A DNA stretch of 64,000 nucleotides from positions 7,514,001 to 7,578,000 of the forward strand of contig OX439041.1 in NCBI GenBank assembly GCA_949317995.1, in the 5' to 3' direction. The position numbers and the translations under genes were made by a program. Source of the stretch: Acholoe squamosa (taxonomy: Eukaryota; Annelida; Polychaeta; Phyllodocida; Polynoidae). Positions 55,584-64,000 of the stretch are shown in pieces. Position 1 is the stretch's first letter. Every line of letters starts with the position of its first letter. The notes under the pieces were generated by a model, which did not search any database, had not been told where the DNA came from, and worked only from the letters and a program-made list of their open reading frames with translations.

Positions 55584-58427
55584 TTATAAGTTTTCTCTAT
55601 CATATGGAGGTAGGTAACAGTTTGGATATTCCTTTTTGACCTTTAAGTTAAACTGTTTAAACTCAACTATATTAACGAAACATGGTTTTAGTTTATTCCA
55701 CTGTCTAATTGCCCTGTGGTGGAAACTCTTATAGACCACCGGATTCCTGGAATATCTTTGGATATATCTAATACCTGTATTATACCGTGTGTTGGCATGT
55801 CTTTGATTGACCACATTTATAATATCCTTCAGTTTAAAAGCATAGAATAATAGATGTATATCACGTCGGTGCTTAATATATCGGCACTTACTTGTGCTAT
55901 GGAGCTGGTCTGTGTTTAGTAGTGGGTTTGGACCCAGCTTGACACCAAAAGCAATACGGAGTGCTTTATTTTGTAACAATTGAAATCTTTCAGATGATGC
56001 AAAGGTATGCTTATCCCATACAATATCAATGTATTCCATCAGTGGTAATATTGTCGTCTTGTATACATTTACAGCTGATTCTACATTGAGATATTTTCTT
56101 ATTTTGGCAAATTGATGTATTTTTGATTCAACGTTATCATGAACATTATCCTCGTGTATGGTGAAGTCAAGCTTATCATCAATTGTAATCCCCAGATATT
56201 TGAATTGATTTACTTGTGCCAATGGGGTGCCACCAATACTGGGTGATACTAAGTTTTGTACAACCTGTAGTCCAATTGACATCCAATATGTTTTGTCCTT
56301 ATTTATGGTTAAGAGATTATCAGCACACCATTTATCTATGCTATCAACACTTGCGCGTAGTATATTCATATTAGTGGAAGAAATAGCTGCATCATCTGCA
56401 TAGAGAAAAGTTTGACATTGAGGGGCACATTTAGGTAGATCATTTATGTAAAGAGTAAACAGCATGGGTCCCAATATTGAGCCTTGGGGCACACCATATT
56501 TCACTCCTTTCAATTTAGACAACACATCATTAGCAATGACCTTCTGATTTCTATTTGTCAGATAACTTGCAAACCAACTACAACTATTATTTGCCAATCC
56601 CAGCTTTTTTAACTTCCTTATTAAAAGACAGTGTGAAACAGTGTCAAAAGCTTTGGAATAGTCCAAAAATAGACTGAATGTATTTAAGTTGTTTTCAACA
56701 TTGTCATAAATATATCTTAAGTAGGATGTGGTAGCAGTAGTGGTCGAATGTTTTGGTCTAAAGCCATGCTGATTTTGACACAAAATATTTTTGTCATCCA
56801 TGAATTTTCTAAGTCTTTTACTCATAAGTTTTTCAAATATTTTTCCTGGTAATGGAAGCAGACTGATTGGCCTTAAGTTAGTGACCAATTTTGAGTTTGG
56901 CTTCTTAGGGATGGGGCAGACAGTAGCTACCTTCCATGACTGTGGAAAGTACTGATTCTGTAAGCAGCAATTAAAAATACGACATAAATGTGAGGGGTCA
57001 TTTTTAAAGATATCACATAAAACTTTAGTTTTCCGATGTTTAATATTTGATGACTTGGTTTGATCAATTTCAGCGACAGCTTTGACTATATCTTGGTTAT
57101 TAAATAATTCAACAGTGATATCAACATCATCGACACTATCAGGTTGCATAGGGTCGACAACAGGGGGGGGATGTTTGGCAGCTAGCTTCTCCCCAATTGT
57201 GGAGAAGTAATCATTTATATAATCAGCGACCATATTTGTTGGAAGATCGTCTCCGGTTGTATCATCCTTTAACTTTATGATTTTAGTGCCTCTTCCTTTA
57301 GGAAGTAACTTCCTTACAGCTTTCCAGAAATTCTCAGGGGTCTTTTTGTCTTTCAATAGCTCATCTAGTATATTTTTCTTTGAGCGCCAAATTTCCCCTT
57401 CTACTGCAATACGTTTGAGGTGAGCTCGGAGCCAATCACCCACTCTCCCTGTCTCTCTTGCTTTTTTATATAATCTATCTCTTTCCCTCATTTTATCAAT
57501 AATCACTGGGGTTAACCACTCATGCTTCTCCTTTGAGACATAAATATTACGGATGGGCGCAGTCGGCATTACACATTCATTAATGGCAGTGTGGTATATT
57601 TTCCATAACCTATCAGGATTTTGACAATTATTAAAGTCTGTCCAGTCATAAATGGCTAGCCTCCGAAAAACATCAGTCATATCTATCCTTTTATATGAAC
57701 GCACCGCTACAGATTTTTTGGCTATCTTATTTCTTTCCTTCTTCAAAATGAGGTAGACTGGGTAATGGTCACTATAATTCAAATTAATTGTATTGGCCTC
57801 AGCAACTATTTCACTATTGGTGTAAATATGATCCAGATTGGTTTTACTTTTGCCAACACTACGTGTTGGTTTATTTATCAATTGTTTCAGCTTACGCGCA
57901 TTACAGAAGGAATCAATACCATATTTTTTCCTATTTGCTGGTATATAGTTTACATTAAAGTCACCAGTAATGATGAAAGTGCAGTTTCCTTCTATGTTGT
58001 CAATAATGTTGCCTAGTTTATTATACAGACTAGTCGGTTGTACTTCAGGAGGTATATAACAGCCAATGAACTTATACAATTTAGCATGTAAGACAAGATC
58101 GACAACCAGTATCTCATATAATGGTGTAATTTCACTCAATTCATCACATTGTGTACAGTCCATGTCCTCCTTATAATATATTATTATTCCACCACCTCTT
58201 TTATCAATGATGGGCTGTCTATCCATCCTAATGAAATCATATCCACTAATGTCTAGTTTGGAATCAGGATCTGAGGGTTCATACCATGACTCAATGACTA
58301 TGCCCACATCAAAATTATACAGCAGTCTTTTAAAGTCTACCATTTTCTTATCAGTAAGACTACGTACATTGTGGCATACAATCATAAGACCTTTTTTACT
58401 ATTAAGTTCATTTAATTCTATGGACAT
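55584..58427 (-). CDS. LINE endonuclease-reverse transcriptase (ORF3)
   Basis: 947 codons from an ATG at 58,427. The N-terminal AP-like endonuclease (about residues 12-228) has all key residues: Asn20 (VCHN), Glu46 (IESW), Asp156/Asn158 (TGDFNVN), Asp199/His200 (NLDH) and Asp220/His221 (YSDHYP). The reverse transcriptase (about 500-760) has NLRPISLLPLPGKIFEKLM, QHGFRPKHST, LFLDYSKAFD (Asp589), GVPQGSILGP, YADD at 676-679, and FKYLGITID, followed by a C-terminal thumb/connection region. It nicks target DNA and primes cDNA synthesis. The set of motifs fits the Jockey/CR1/L2 group. It is the longest intact ORF in the window and looks recently active. Confidence 0.96.
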   Translation of the reverse strand: MSIELNELNSKKGLMIVCHNVRSLTDKKMVDFKRLLYNFDVGIVIESWYEPSDPDSKLDISGYDFIRMDRQPIIDKRGGGIIIYYKEDMDCTQCDELSEITPLYEILVVDLVLHAKLYKFIGCYIPPEVQPTSLYNKLGNIIDNIEGNCTFIITGDFNVNYIPANRKKYGIDSFCNARKLKQLINKPTRSVGKSKTNLDHIYTNSEIVAEANTINLNYSDHYPVYLILKKERNKIAKKSVAVRSYKRIDMTDVFRRLAIYDWTDFNNCQNPDRLWKIYHTAINECVMPTAPIRNIYVSKEKHEWLTPVIIDKMRERDRLYKKARETGRVGDWLRAHLKRIAVEGEIWRSKKNILDELLKDKKTPENFWKAVRKLLPKGRGTKIIKLKDDTTGDDLPTNMVADYINDYFSTIGEKLAAKHPPPVVDPMQPDSVDDVDITVELFNNQDIVKAVAEIDQTKSSNIKHRKTKVLCDIFKNDPSHLCRIFNCCLQNQYFPQSWKVATVCPIPKKPNSKLVTNLRPISLLPLPGKIFEKLMSKRLRKFMDDKNILCQNQHGFRPKHSTTTATTSYLRYIYDNVENNLNTFSLFLDYSKAFDTVSHCLLIRKLKKLGLANNSCSWFASYLTNRNQKVIANDVLSKLKGVKYGVPQGSILGPMLFTLYINDLPKCAPQCQTFLYADDAAISSTNMNILRASVDSIDKWCADNLLTINKDKTYWMSIGLQVVQNLVSPSIGGTPLAQVNQFKYLGITIDDKLDFTIHEDNVHDNVESKIHQFAKIRKYLNVESAVNVYKTTILPLMEYIDIVWDKHTFASSERFQLLQNKALRIAFGVKLGPNPLLNTDQLHSTSKCRYIKHRRDIHLLFYAFKLKDIINVVNQRHANTRYNTGIRYIQRYSRNPVVYKSFHHRAIRQWNKLKPCFVNIVEFKQFNLKVKKEYPNCYLPPYDRENL

Positions 58428-59235
58428 AATATATCATCTTAGTCAAAGTATTATCACAGATGTGTTTTCCAATCACAGGCTGATTTCCCTTACAATCGAT
58501 ATTATAGGATCTCTGGTATGTTGTAGGGGTTCAGGGCAGGGATGGGAAGGGGGGTATGTGGGTGGGCAAGGGTTTGTGGCCTTTAATAGGCTAGGGTTCT
58601 TAGCGTGTAATAGCATCATGATGGGAGGGGGGGGTGGGTCACTGCACCCAAATGACATTAATACTTTTACATAATATTTCTAATCTAGCTAAATACATAT
58701 TGGCACTGGTACTATATGATTTCTCTTGTCGTAGGCACAACAGGAGATTTTCATATGTATGAAATAACATAATGATATTTATTGTTGCATAGTTTTGTGA
58801 TTATAGTCAAGACACAAGATGATAAATATGTTGTAATCTGTGTATCCCGGAGGGTACACAATAACTATTCTTAGGCACTATACAAATCATAGGTTATATA
58901 ATAGTTACAGTCACTATATATGACAGTGCTGGTAGTAGGCACAATCAGTACTTGTGCTTGTAAGCTCACCGTCAAGATTGACTTCATAAGTGTTTCTTTG
59001 CTGGTCGTAGGCACAATCAGCATATGCTCATAAGCTCATTATGGTAATATTAGTGACAACAGGCAGTGATTTTATCTGTGCTGGTCGTAACCACAATCTG
59101 TACTATATCTATCGGAATTACCACCATACAGTTAGTACAAATGAACATGTATATATAGTCTATGCTGGTCGTAGGCACAATCAGCACTTCATATATAAAT
59201 ACAAACGTTTCCCAATAGTTAATTATATATGTACA
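58428..59235 (-). promoter_or_regulatory. LINE inter-ORF gap with repeated hairpin motif
   Basis: An 808-nt noncoding gap, unusually long for a LINE. Five copies of GGTCGTAGGCACAATCAGCA or a close variant occur at 58,726, 58,926, 58,999, 59,078 and 59,162; a sixth is at 60,038 in the other gap. The better copies have flanking TGCTG/CAGCA that can pair around a ~13-nt loop. Role unknown. Translation initiation for the downstream ORF or RNA recognition are possible readings. Confidence 0.7.
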
Positions 59236-59907
59236 TTAGTACAGAGAGACTTTGTGCACGTTATGTTTTGTGCTCTCATGTATCATTCCTGCTACTTTTC
59301 CTAGGTTGGTGTTATCAAAGTGACAACCGTCCTGTAGGCATTTATACCTGTGGGCGTACTTGCCTCTACCTTTAGAGTGGTGGCATAGCGATGATAACCA
59401 AGGGGTTACCAGGCTAGTGGCACTATTGAAATTGATTATGTATGTGTTCACTTTGACCATGAGCTCATTTAAATCTTTTTGTTGGGGGTGTGGGTGGTCT
59501 GAATCAATACCATTGTATTTGTTTAGATCAATCCCTACAATGGGCAGGAACAAGATTTTGCAGTGGGAAGTGGCAGGGTTGTTTCTGATTTTATCAAAAG
59601 TCGTGTTAACTGTAGATACAAAGTTTCCATAGATCAATTCAGTATCATTCCACCTCAGGTATGTCAGCTTAGTGTGATGGTCTCTAAAGGTGATATCACA
59701 TATTCCACCAAACAGCAGTATCATGTCTGGACGGGCAGTACGTGCCAATAGCATTGCTTTCTGTGCGAGCACTGATAGACCTCGTCCTTCGTAGGGGACT
59801 GCCATATACTGTACTTCTAAATCATCCTTTGGTAGCAGATCATCCAAGGATGGGTCCCTGCGATCTCTAGGCTTTCCCCATGAGTCACATATAACCATTG
59901 CATTCAT
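59236..59907 (-). CDS. LINE SGNH-hydrolase-like protein (ORF2)
   Basis: 223 codons from an ATG at 59,907. The pattern fits the SGNH/GDSL esterase fold: a nucleophile block ICDSWGK (Ser9), a Gly block near GRGLSV (41-46), a GGICDIT block (67-73) in place of GxND, and Asp193-x-x-His196 (DGCHFD) near the C-terminus. SGNH esterase domains are known in the ORF1 of some CR1 and L2 LINEs; here the domain is a stand-alone ORF between ORF1 and EN-RT. Its substrate in LINEs is not established. Assignment is from motifs only. Confidence 0.72.
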   Translation of the reverse strand: MNAMVICDSWGKPRDRRDPSLDDLLPKDDLEVQYMAVPYEGRGLSVLAQKAMLLARTARPDMILLFGGICDITFRDHHTKLTYLRWNDTELIYGNFVSTVNTTFDKIRNNPATSHCKILFLPIVGIDLNKYNGIDSDHPHPQQKDLNELMVKVNTYIINFNSATSLVTPWLSSLCHHSKGRGKYAHRYKCLQDGCHFDNTNLGKVAGMIHESTKHNVHKVSLY

Positions 59908-60141
59908 CCTAGGAAAAACATAATCTATTAGCCTATTTTCTGATATTTTCTAAAGTGTTTTAAAATTTTAAATAAAAAACTTTTAAAAGATATAATAGCT
60001 CCCACAGTATCAGTATTATGTATCATTTTTTATGTACCATGGTCGTAAGCACAACCACGACTCTATCAAAACTCATGTAATTTAAATAAGGTCATTATTA
60101 GAACCATTTCAATTTTAAAAGGTCAGCATGATATGCATGCT
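59908..60141 (-). other. LINE gap between ORF1 and ORF2
   Basis: 234 nt, AT-rich, with one copy of the hairpin motif at 60,038-60,061 (CATGGTCGTAAGCACAACCA). No frame. Confidence 0.7.
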
Positions 60142-61881
60142 TTACAAATTTAGAACTGGCGACTGTGCATGCCCACGTCTGTATCGCTGTTCCTTGGGCG
60201 TATGAACTTGTGCTTGCGGGTACCCTTGTGCTACTATACCTGGTCGCCATTGCTGTGCTATTTCAGTGTGTCCTGCTGCTACATATTGCGGTCTACCTGG
60301 CGGTGGGGAGTGCACATGTGTATATGTTACCAGTTGTTGTTGCTGCCCTGCTAATTGCATATGCATTAATTGGGGTGGAGGGGGTTGTACTCCTACGGGC
60401 AATGGGAGGGGGGGCGTTTCCCCTGCAGCTGCTTGGGGTGGCGGAGACCCATTTGGTCGATCGTTCACTGGTAATTGGTTACGGGGTGATGCGTCCTGTA
60501 TACCTCCCTGTGGTGAGTGTGCTGGGGCAGGGGGAGGGGGTGGGGGTGGAGTGCCTAGCGCTTGCTGTGTCTGCACTTGTCCTAGCAGATGTGGGTACAT
60601 GTTTCGCCGGATCTCTGCCCTAACCTTCTCGAGAATTGCCCCTCCTAGATTCCTTCCGGGAAAGGAAAAATTATTCAGCGATCTAGCAGTAATGCTTGTT
60701 CCGGTCCCCCACTTGCGTGAGGCACTTGTCTCCAATAACCGACGATTTCCGGTATTTACTAGGATATCGGCCAAATATGGATTTTGTTCATATTTGTGCA
60801 TATTGTATTGTTCTATGCAGGCTTCCTCTCGCGCATCCCATTCTGGACAGATAATGTCCTTAGCTAGCTTCTTTACTTTGAATGGGCACTTAGTATCAAG
60901 AATGTTCTGTAATTTTACCTGTGAGACCCCAGCAAATTTAGCTTTTTCAAAGGCAATACCATGTTCAACTGATGCAAAAACTCGGCCATCATTGGTGATA
61001 TGACACTCGTGTAAATTTGACAAGGGTGCATCTGGAGAGTGGTAGGCTACAAAGGTTGCAGTAGTGCGAGTACGAGCATTTTCTATGCTTACCTCAGGTG
61101 GTAGGTCTGAGAGATTGTAGTGTAAGAAGTAATTACCATTGTTTAGTACTCCACGGCCCCTGCTTTGTATGTCAATTTTAGCCCTTTGTGCTAGCCTAAC
61201 CACGGCTCTTACATCAGCCTTCTGCTGCCTGACTTCTGAACAATCATCATGATTGATAAACACTTGTCGGTACCCTTCAACCTTTTTTAGGTCTGCCTTA
61301 GCTTTGAGTACCCTATCACGTGCAGCGACTGTGGAGAAAGTTACCAGTATTGGTCGGGAAATTTGTGCCTTCGGGCCTTGTCTAATAGCCCTATCAATGT
61401 CAGTATCTTTAATTGTAGGGCAGATTTTCCTCACTAGGTCAAGGGTTTTTTCATTGAGATTCTCATCATCCGTGTATCCAATCCCATCAATTAATAAATT
61501 TCTGCTCCTGGTCTGCTGGTCTACGTTAACTAATCTGTCATTAGTTTCACTAAGCGCTAACTCTAGTCTTCTTTGATTTAACTCTAGCTCACCGTTTTTA
61601 ATTTTTAAGAGGGCTACCTCCTGTTGTAATTTCACTATTGAATCACTGTGGCAAGCCACCTCTTCCTGAGTACCCTCCAGCGACTCTGTAAGACCTGTGA
61701 CATCGGGCCTATTTGCAAAGCCTTGTTTGACTGTTTCCAATAAGTATACTAAGATAGTGCCAATTTTAGTGAGATCATCGTTTTTACTACCTTGACGAGT
61801 ATTTGAGCGGTGAAATAATTCAGTTACCGCCTTCTGTACTGGTTCAGGTATGTCCAGCATTGTTGGGTTGCCGTCCGCCAT
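60142..61881 (-). CDS. LINE ORF1: coiled coil, RRM-like and NADAR domain
   Basis: 579 codons from the ATG at 61,881, in good context (ACAACATGG); the frame is open upstream to 61,935 but without an ATG. Residues 62-125 are a heptad-type coiled coil. 127-210 resemble the RRM of L1-type ORF1p (RNLLIDGI, then RPILVTF). 210-265 look like its C-terminal domain. 275-425 match NADAR/YbiA: PLSN, SVEHGIAFEKAKFAG (Glu306, Lys313), EWDAREEACIEQ, LVNTGNRRLLE, WGTG at 391 and GRNLGGAILEKVR. The tail (440-579) is Pro/Gln-rich with a polyproline run. ORF1p proteins bind LINE RNA. NADAR enzymes act on NAD-derived or ADP-ribose-linked substrates, including guanine-linked ADP-ribose. The fusion is seen directly; its role here is unknown. 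Confidence 0.88.
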   Translation of the reverse strand: MADGNPTMLDIPEPVQKAVTELFHRSNTRQGSKNDDLTKIGTILVYLLETVKQGFANRPDVTGLTESLEGTQEEVACHSDSIVKLQQEVALLKIKNGELELNQRRLELALSETNDRLVNVDQQTRSRNLLIDGIGYTDDENLNEKTLDLVRKICPTIKDTDIDRAIRQGPKAQISRPILVTFSTVAARDRVLKAKADLKKVEGYRQVFINHDDCSEVRQQKADVRAVVRLAQRAKIDIQSRGRGVLNNGNYFLHYNLSDLPPEVSIENARTRTTATFVAYHSPDAPLSNLHECHITNDGRVFASVEHGIAFEKAKFAGVSQVKLQNILDTKCPFKVKKLAKDIICPEWDAREEACIEQYNMHKYEQNPYLADILVNTGNRRLLETSASRKWGTGTSITARSLNNFSFPGRNLGGAILEKVRAEIRRNMYPHLLGQVQTQQALGTPPPPPPPAPAHSPQGGIQDASPRNQLPVNDRPNGSPPPQAAAGETPPLPLPVGVQPPPPQLMHMQLAGQQQQLVTYTHVHSPPPGRPQYVAAGHTEIAQQWRPGIVAQGYPQAQVHTPKEQRYRRGHAQSPVLNL

Positions 61882-62106
61882 GTTGTTTTTCCAGTGAATT
61901 CTCAATAACCATGTAAGAATCAAGAGAATACTCACTTTACAGTCCAGCTGTGGTGGTAAGAATAGCTTAAAATACCTCCTGGGCGTTTTATGATTGTGTG
62001 TGACGAAAATTTACAGTCCTAACTGATAGTTGTACAGTTGTAAGTCCTTTATTGGGCGCAGCGGCCACGACACACGTCTACACACATGACGCCATTACAC
62101 GCCATA
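61882..62106 (-). promoter_or_regulatory. LINE 5' leader
   Basis: About 225 nt between the G1 junction and the ORF1 ATG. It should contain the internal Pol II promoter of the LINE; no canonical box was recognised. Confidence 0.6.
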
Positions 62107-64000
62107 TGGGGATCCGATTTTACACTAAGAACCGACCATTCCTCTCTCCGATGGCTCCTTAATTTCAAGGACGCTGAGGGGATGATAGGCAGATGGTTGG
62201 CGCACCTTTCGGAATTCGGGTTGGAGCACAGCCAGATCCAACATAGGTCCGGGAAGAAGCATACCAATGCAGACGCCCTATCTAGGAAGCCAATCCGGAA
62301 GTGTGGTCGAGAGAGTTGTGATGATTGCGGGCAGCATAACGCAGTAATTGCTGCCGCGCATATGCCACTCAGGGACTATCCGGGAACTTTAATAGAATGG
62401 TCACCAGAGGCCATTCGCGAGTTCCAGGGTAAGGACCCCATTACCAAGAAACTCCTGGAAACAGTTCCGTTAGGGATCAAACCTGTCCGTCCTGCTATCA
62501 GCATGGAGAACAGGGAGATGAGAAGACTTCTAGCCCAATGGGCCGAGCTAGAGGTCAGAAATGGAATCTTATGTAGGTGGAAAATTAGTCCAACTAAAAA
62601 GATTCTTCAGATTGTTATTCCGAACGCTATGCGTCGGGATATTATGTATTACTGCCATGGCCACGTGACAAGTGGTCATTTCGGAAAGAGTAGATCTCTG
62701 GAAAGACTCACCCGGAGATACTACTGGCCGGGAATGAGTGGAGATTTGCTAAGGTGGATCGCCACTTGTCCCGAATGTTGTAAGAATAAGCCCGGAGAAG
62801 GATTAGGAAAGAACCCATTGGTCCAGGAATTGTTCGGAGTACGCTTCGCCAGAATTGCGATTGACATCATTAGTGGGTTTAATACAACCCCTAGGGATAA
62901 CACTTGCATGATGGTTGTTTGCGATTACTATACGAAATACACGAAAGTCTTCCCTCTGAAAGATCACAAAGCCGTCACCTGTGCAGAAGCATTCGTGAGA
63001 GGTTGGGTGCTGCAATACGGGGTACCCCTGATGCTCCACAGTGACCAAGGAAGGGAGTTTGAATCAGAATTATTCCAGGAAATGTGCAAGTACTTAGCTA
63101 TCTGCAAGACGTGCACTAATCCGTACCGGCCCCAGTCGGACGGCTTAGTAGAACGGTTCAACAGAACCCTACTACAAGTTCTGAAACCACTAGTGAATAA
63201 GCATCAGGACGATTGGGACATCCAATGCGATTTCGTAGTGCATGCATACAATAGCACAGTGCATGCCTCTACTAATTGTACTCCGAATATGTTGGTCTAT
63301 GGTGAAGACATCATAATGCCAGCGGATTTAGTATTTGGGGTAATCGGAATAAGTCCTGAAACCCCGTGTTCGATTATGTTTGTGGAATCCTTACGGGATA
63401 ACTTTAAGAAAGCCTATCAACTAGTTCGGAATCAGCTAGGGAAATCGGCGAAATGGCAGAAAGTGGGCTACGACACCGGACTGAAACCTAGATTTTTCAG
63501 GGTGGGAGATAGGGTCCTCAGATTCTATAAACCCCTTGATAAATTGAAAGTGGTGTCGAGCTGGGATGGCCCACACATCATAACTCAGATAATTTCGGAA
63601 ACGACCTGCTTTATAAAAGATCTGTACGGGAACATACGACGATGTCATGTCGAAGCACTAAGGCCGTACCGAGGTAGGAAGTTAGCTGAAGAGATGTATG
63701 GGTTAGGTCCGAATGTTATGGAATTACCAGAAGTTGTCGACTTACCTGAACTGGACGGAGGTCCTGGTACAGGGGATCGGGATGAAGATCCGGAAAAGCC
63801 TGTAAATGAAGAAAAGCGAATTAAGAAGAAACCTAAAAGGATGCCGATGCTCGGCACCCGAAAACGAAGAAAACGTAAGAAGAATCAAACTGAATCAAAG
63901 GAGAGCGATGTTAAGGATAAAAAAGTCTCGGCAGGAGTAGGGAGGACGAAGCGGACCGGGAACCCAAAGGCTAGCTTGGATCTCGGGAATGGAGCGGAGT
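62107..64000 (+). CDS. pol (RH-IN): G1 pol, RNase H C-part and integrase (open at right edge)
   Basis: 631 codons without a stop, continuing G1 pol after the LINE. RNase H resumes at WGSDFTLRTDHSSLRWL and ends with HTNADALSRK. Integrase follows: HHCC region (HGHVTSGHFGKSRS, CPECC), catalytic Asp in AIDIISGF, second Asp in HSDQGREFES, Glu in VERFNRTL, then a GPY-type C-terminal module (DRVLRFYKPLDKL, WDGPHIITQI). After LRPYRGRK comes a long Lys/Arg-rich tail (KRIKKKPKR, TRKRRKRKKNQ). All three catalytic residues are present. The frame and codon at the junction match the left part exactly. Confidence 0.93.

Larger units (their letters stand above)
55102..62106 (-). mobile_element. Full-length three-ORF LINE inserted in G1 pol
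   Basis: A ~7.0-kb non-LTR retrotransposon on the minus strand. Its 3' end is an A-rich tail (T14 on the plus strand at 55,102-55,115) and its 5' leader ends near 62,106. Sense order: ORF1 61,881-60,142, SGNH-like ORF 59,907-59,236, EN-RT ORF 58,427-55,584, 3' UTR of about 480 bp. The RT resembles the CR1/L2 group of APE-type LINEs. All enzyme motifs checked are intact and no ORF is broken. G1 coding resumes at 62,107 without loss of codons, and no target duplication longer than about 2 bp is visible. Confidence 0.9.

Noticed and set aside
58473-58674. Short Pro-rich or Gly-rich ORFs just upstream of the LINE EN-RT ORF
   Set aside because: They lie in the low-complexity G-rich part of the inter-ORF gap and have no recognisable features.
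60165-61003. Plus-strand open frames of up to 245 codons opposite LINE ORF1
   Set aside because: They are antisense to a clearly recognisable coiled coil/RRM/NADAR protein and mirror its Pro-rich codons.
60142-61935. An 18-residue longer ORF1 beginning with a hydrophobic leader
   Set aside because: The first codon at 61,935 is GTG; the first ATG, in good context, is at 61,881, so the hydrophobic leader is probably not translated.

Overview
The window is repeat-rich metazoan nuclear DNA, most likely from a marine invertebrate. The evidence is indirect: Ty3/gypsy LTR elements, a full-length CR1/L2-group LINE, foldback elements and an errantivirus/baculovirus F-like env relic, with no bacterial operon structure. 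No unambiguous single-copy host gene was found. Nearly all recognisable coding sequence belongs to retroelements.

Layout. (1) 1-14.9 kb and 37.7-47.8 kb are copies of one ~10 kb block, with a further partial copy at 1-4572. Each copy carries a degenerate 40-bp minisatellite, a noncoding array of about 16 copies of a 20-bp GC-rich motif on both strands, a truncated gypsy LTR, a transposon end, a tRNA-Leu-like SINE head, and an internally deleted LINE fragment between ~0.8 kb inverted repeats. (2) 15.8-26.7 kb and 26.7-36.1 kb are two tandem copies of a second block (D1, D2). They hold a Ser-rich ORF, an F-like env fragment, 40-bp minisatellite arrays, and the 3' half of a minus-strand gypsy element here called G2. 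(3) G2 runs on the minus strand from 39.3 kb (gag C-terminus) through protease, RT, RNase H and integrase to an unrecognised two-frame ORF in the env position (32.0-34.0 kb), a polypurine tract and a 3' LTR (31.0-31.4 kb). It is broken by many frameshifts. (4) 47.8-49.5 kb holds MITE-like and foldback elements. (5) 49.54-64 kb is a younger plus-strand gypsy element, G1 (5' LTR, gag, pol). It is split in its RNase H domain at 55,101/62,107 by a ~7.0 kb minus-strand LINE, and its pol is still open at the right edge.

Most notable is that LINE. It has three ORFs: an L1-like ORF1 (coiled coil and RRM-like region) fused to a NADAR/YbiA domain and a Pro/Gln-rich tail; a separate SGNH-hydrolase-like ORF; and an intact AP-endonuclease/reverse transcriptase ORF. 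A hairpin-forming ~20-bp motif recurs only in the gaps between its ORFs. A second notable system is a pair of noncoding transposons that share ~75 bp of terminal sequence but carry different family-specific 20-bp motifs scattered in both orientations. One of them (23,787-25,926) is a clean insertion, because the duplicated block contains the empty site.

Segmental copies look nearly identical by eye, so they are either recent duplications or partly assembly products. Several gene starts are uncertain because no ATG opens the frame; this is stated where it applies.
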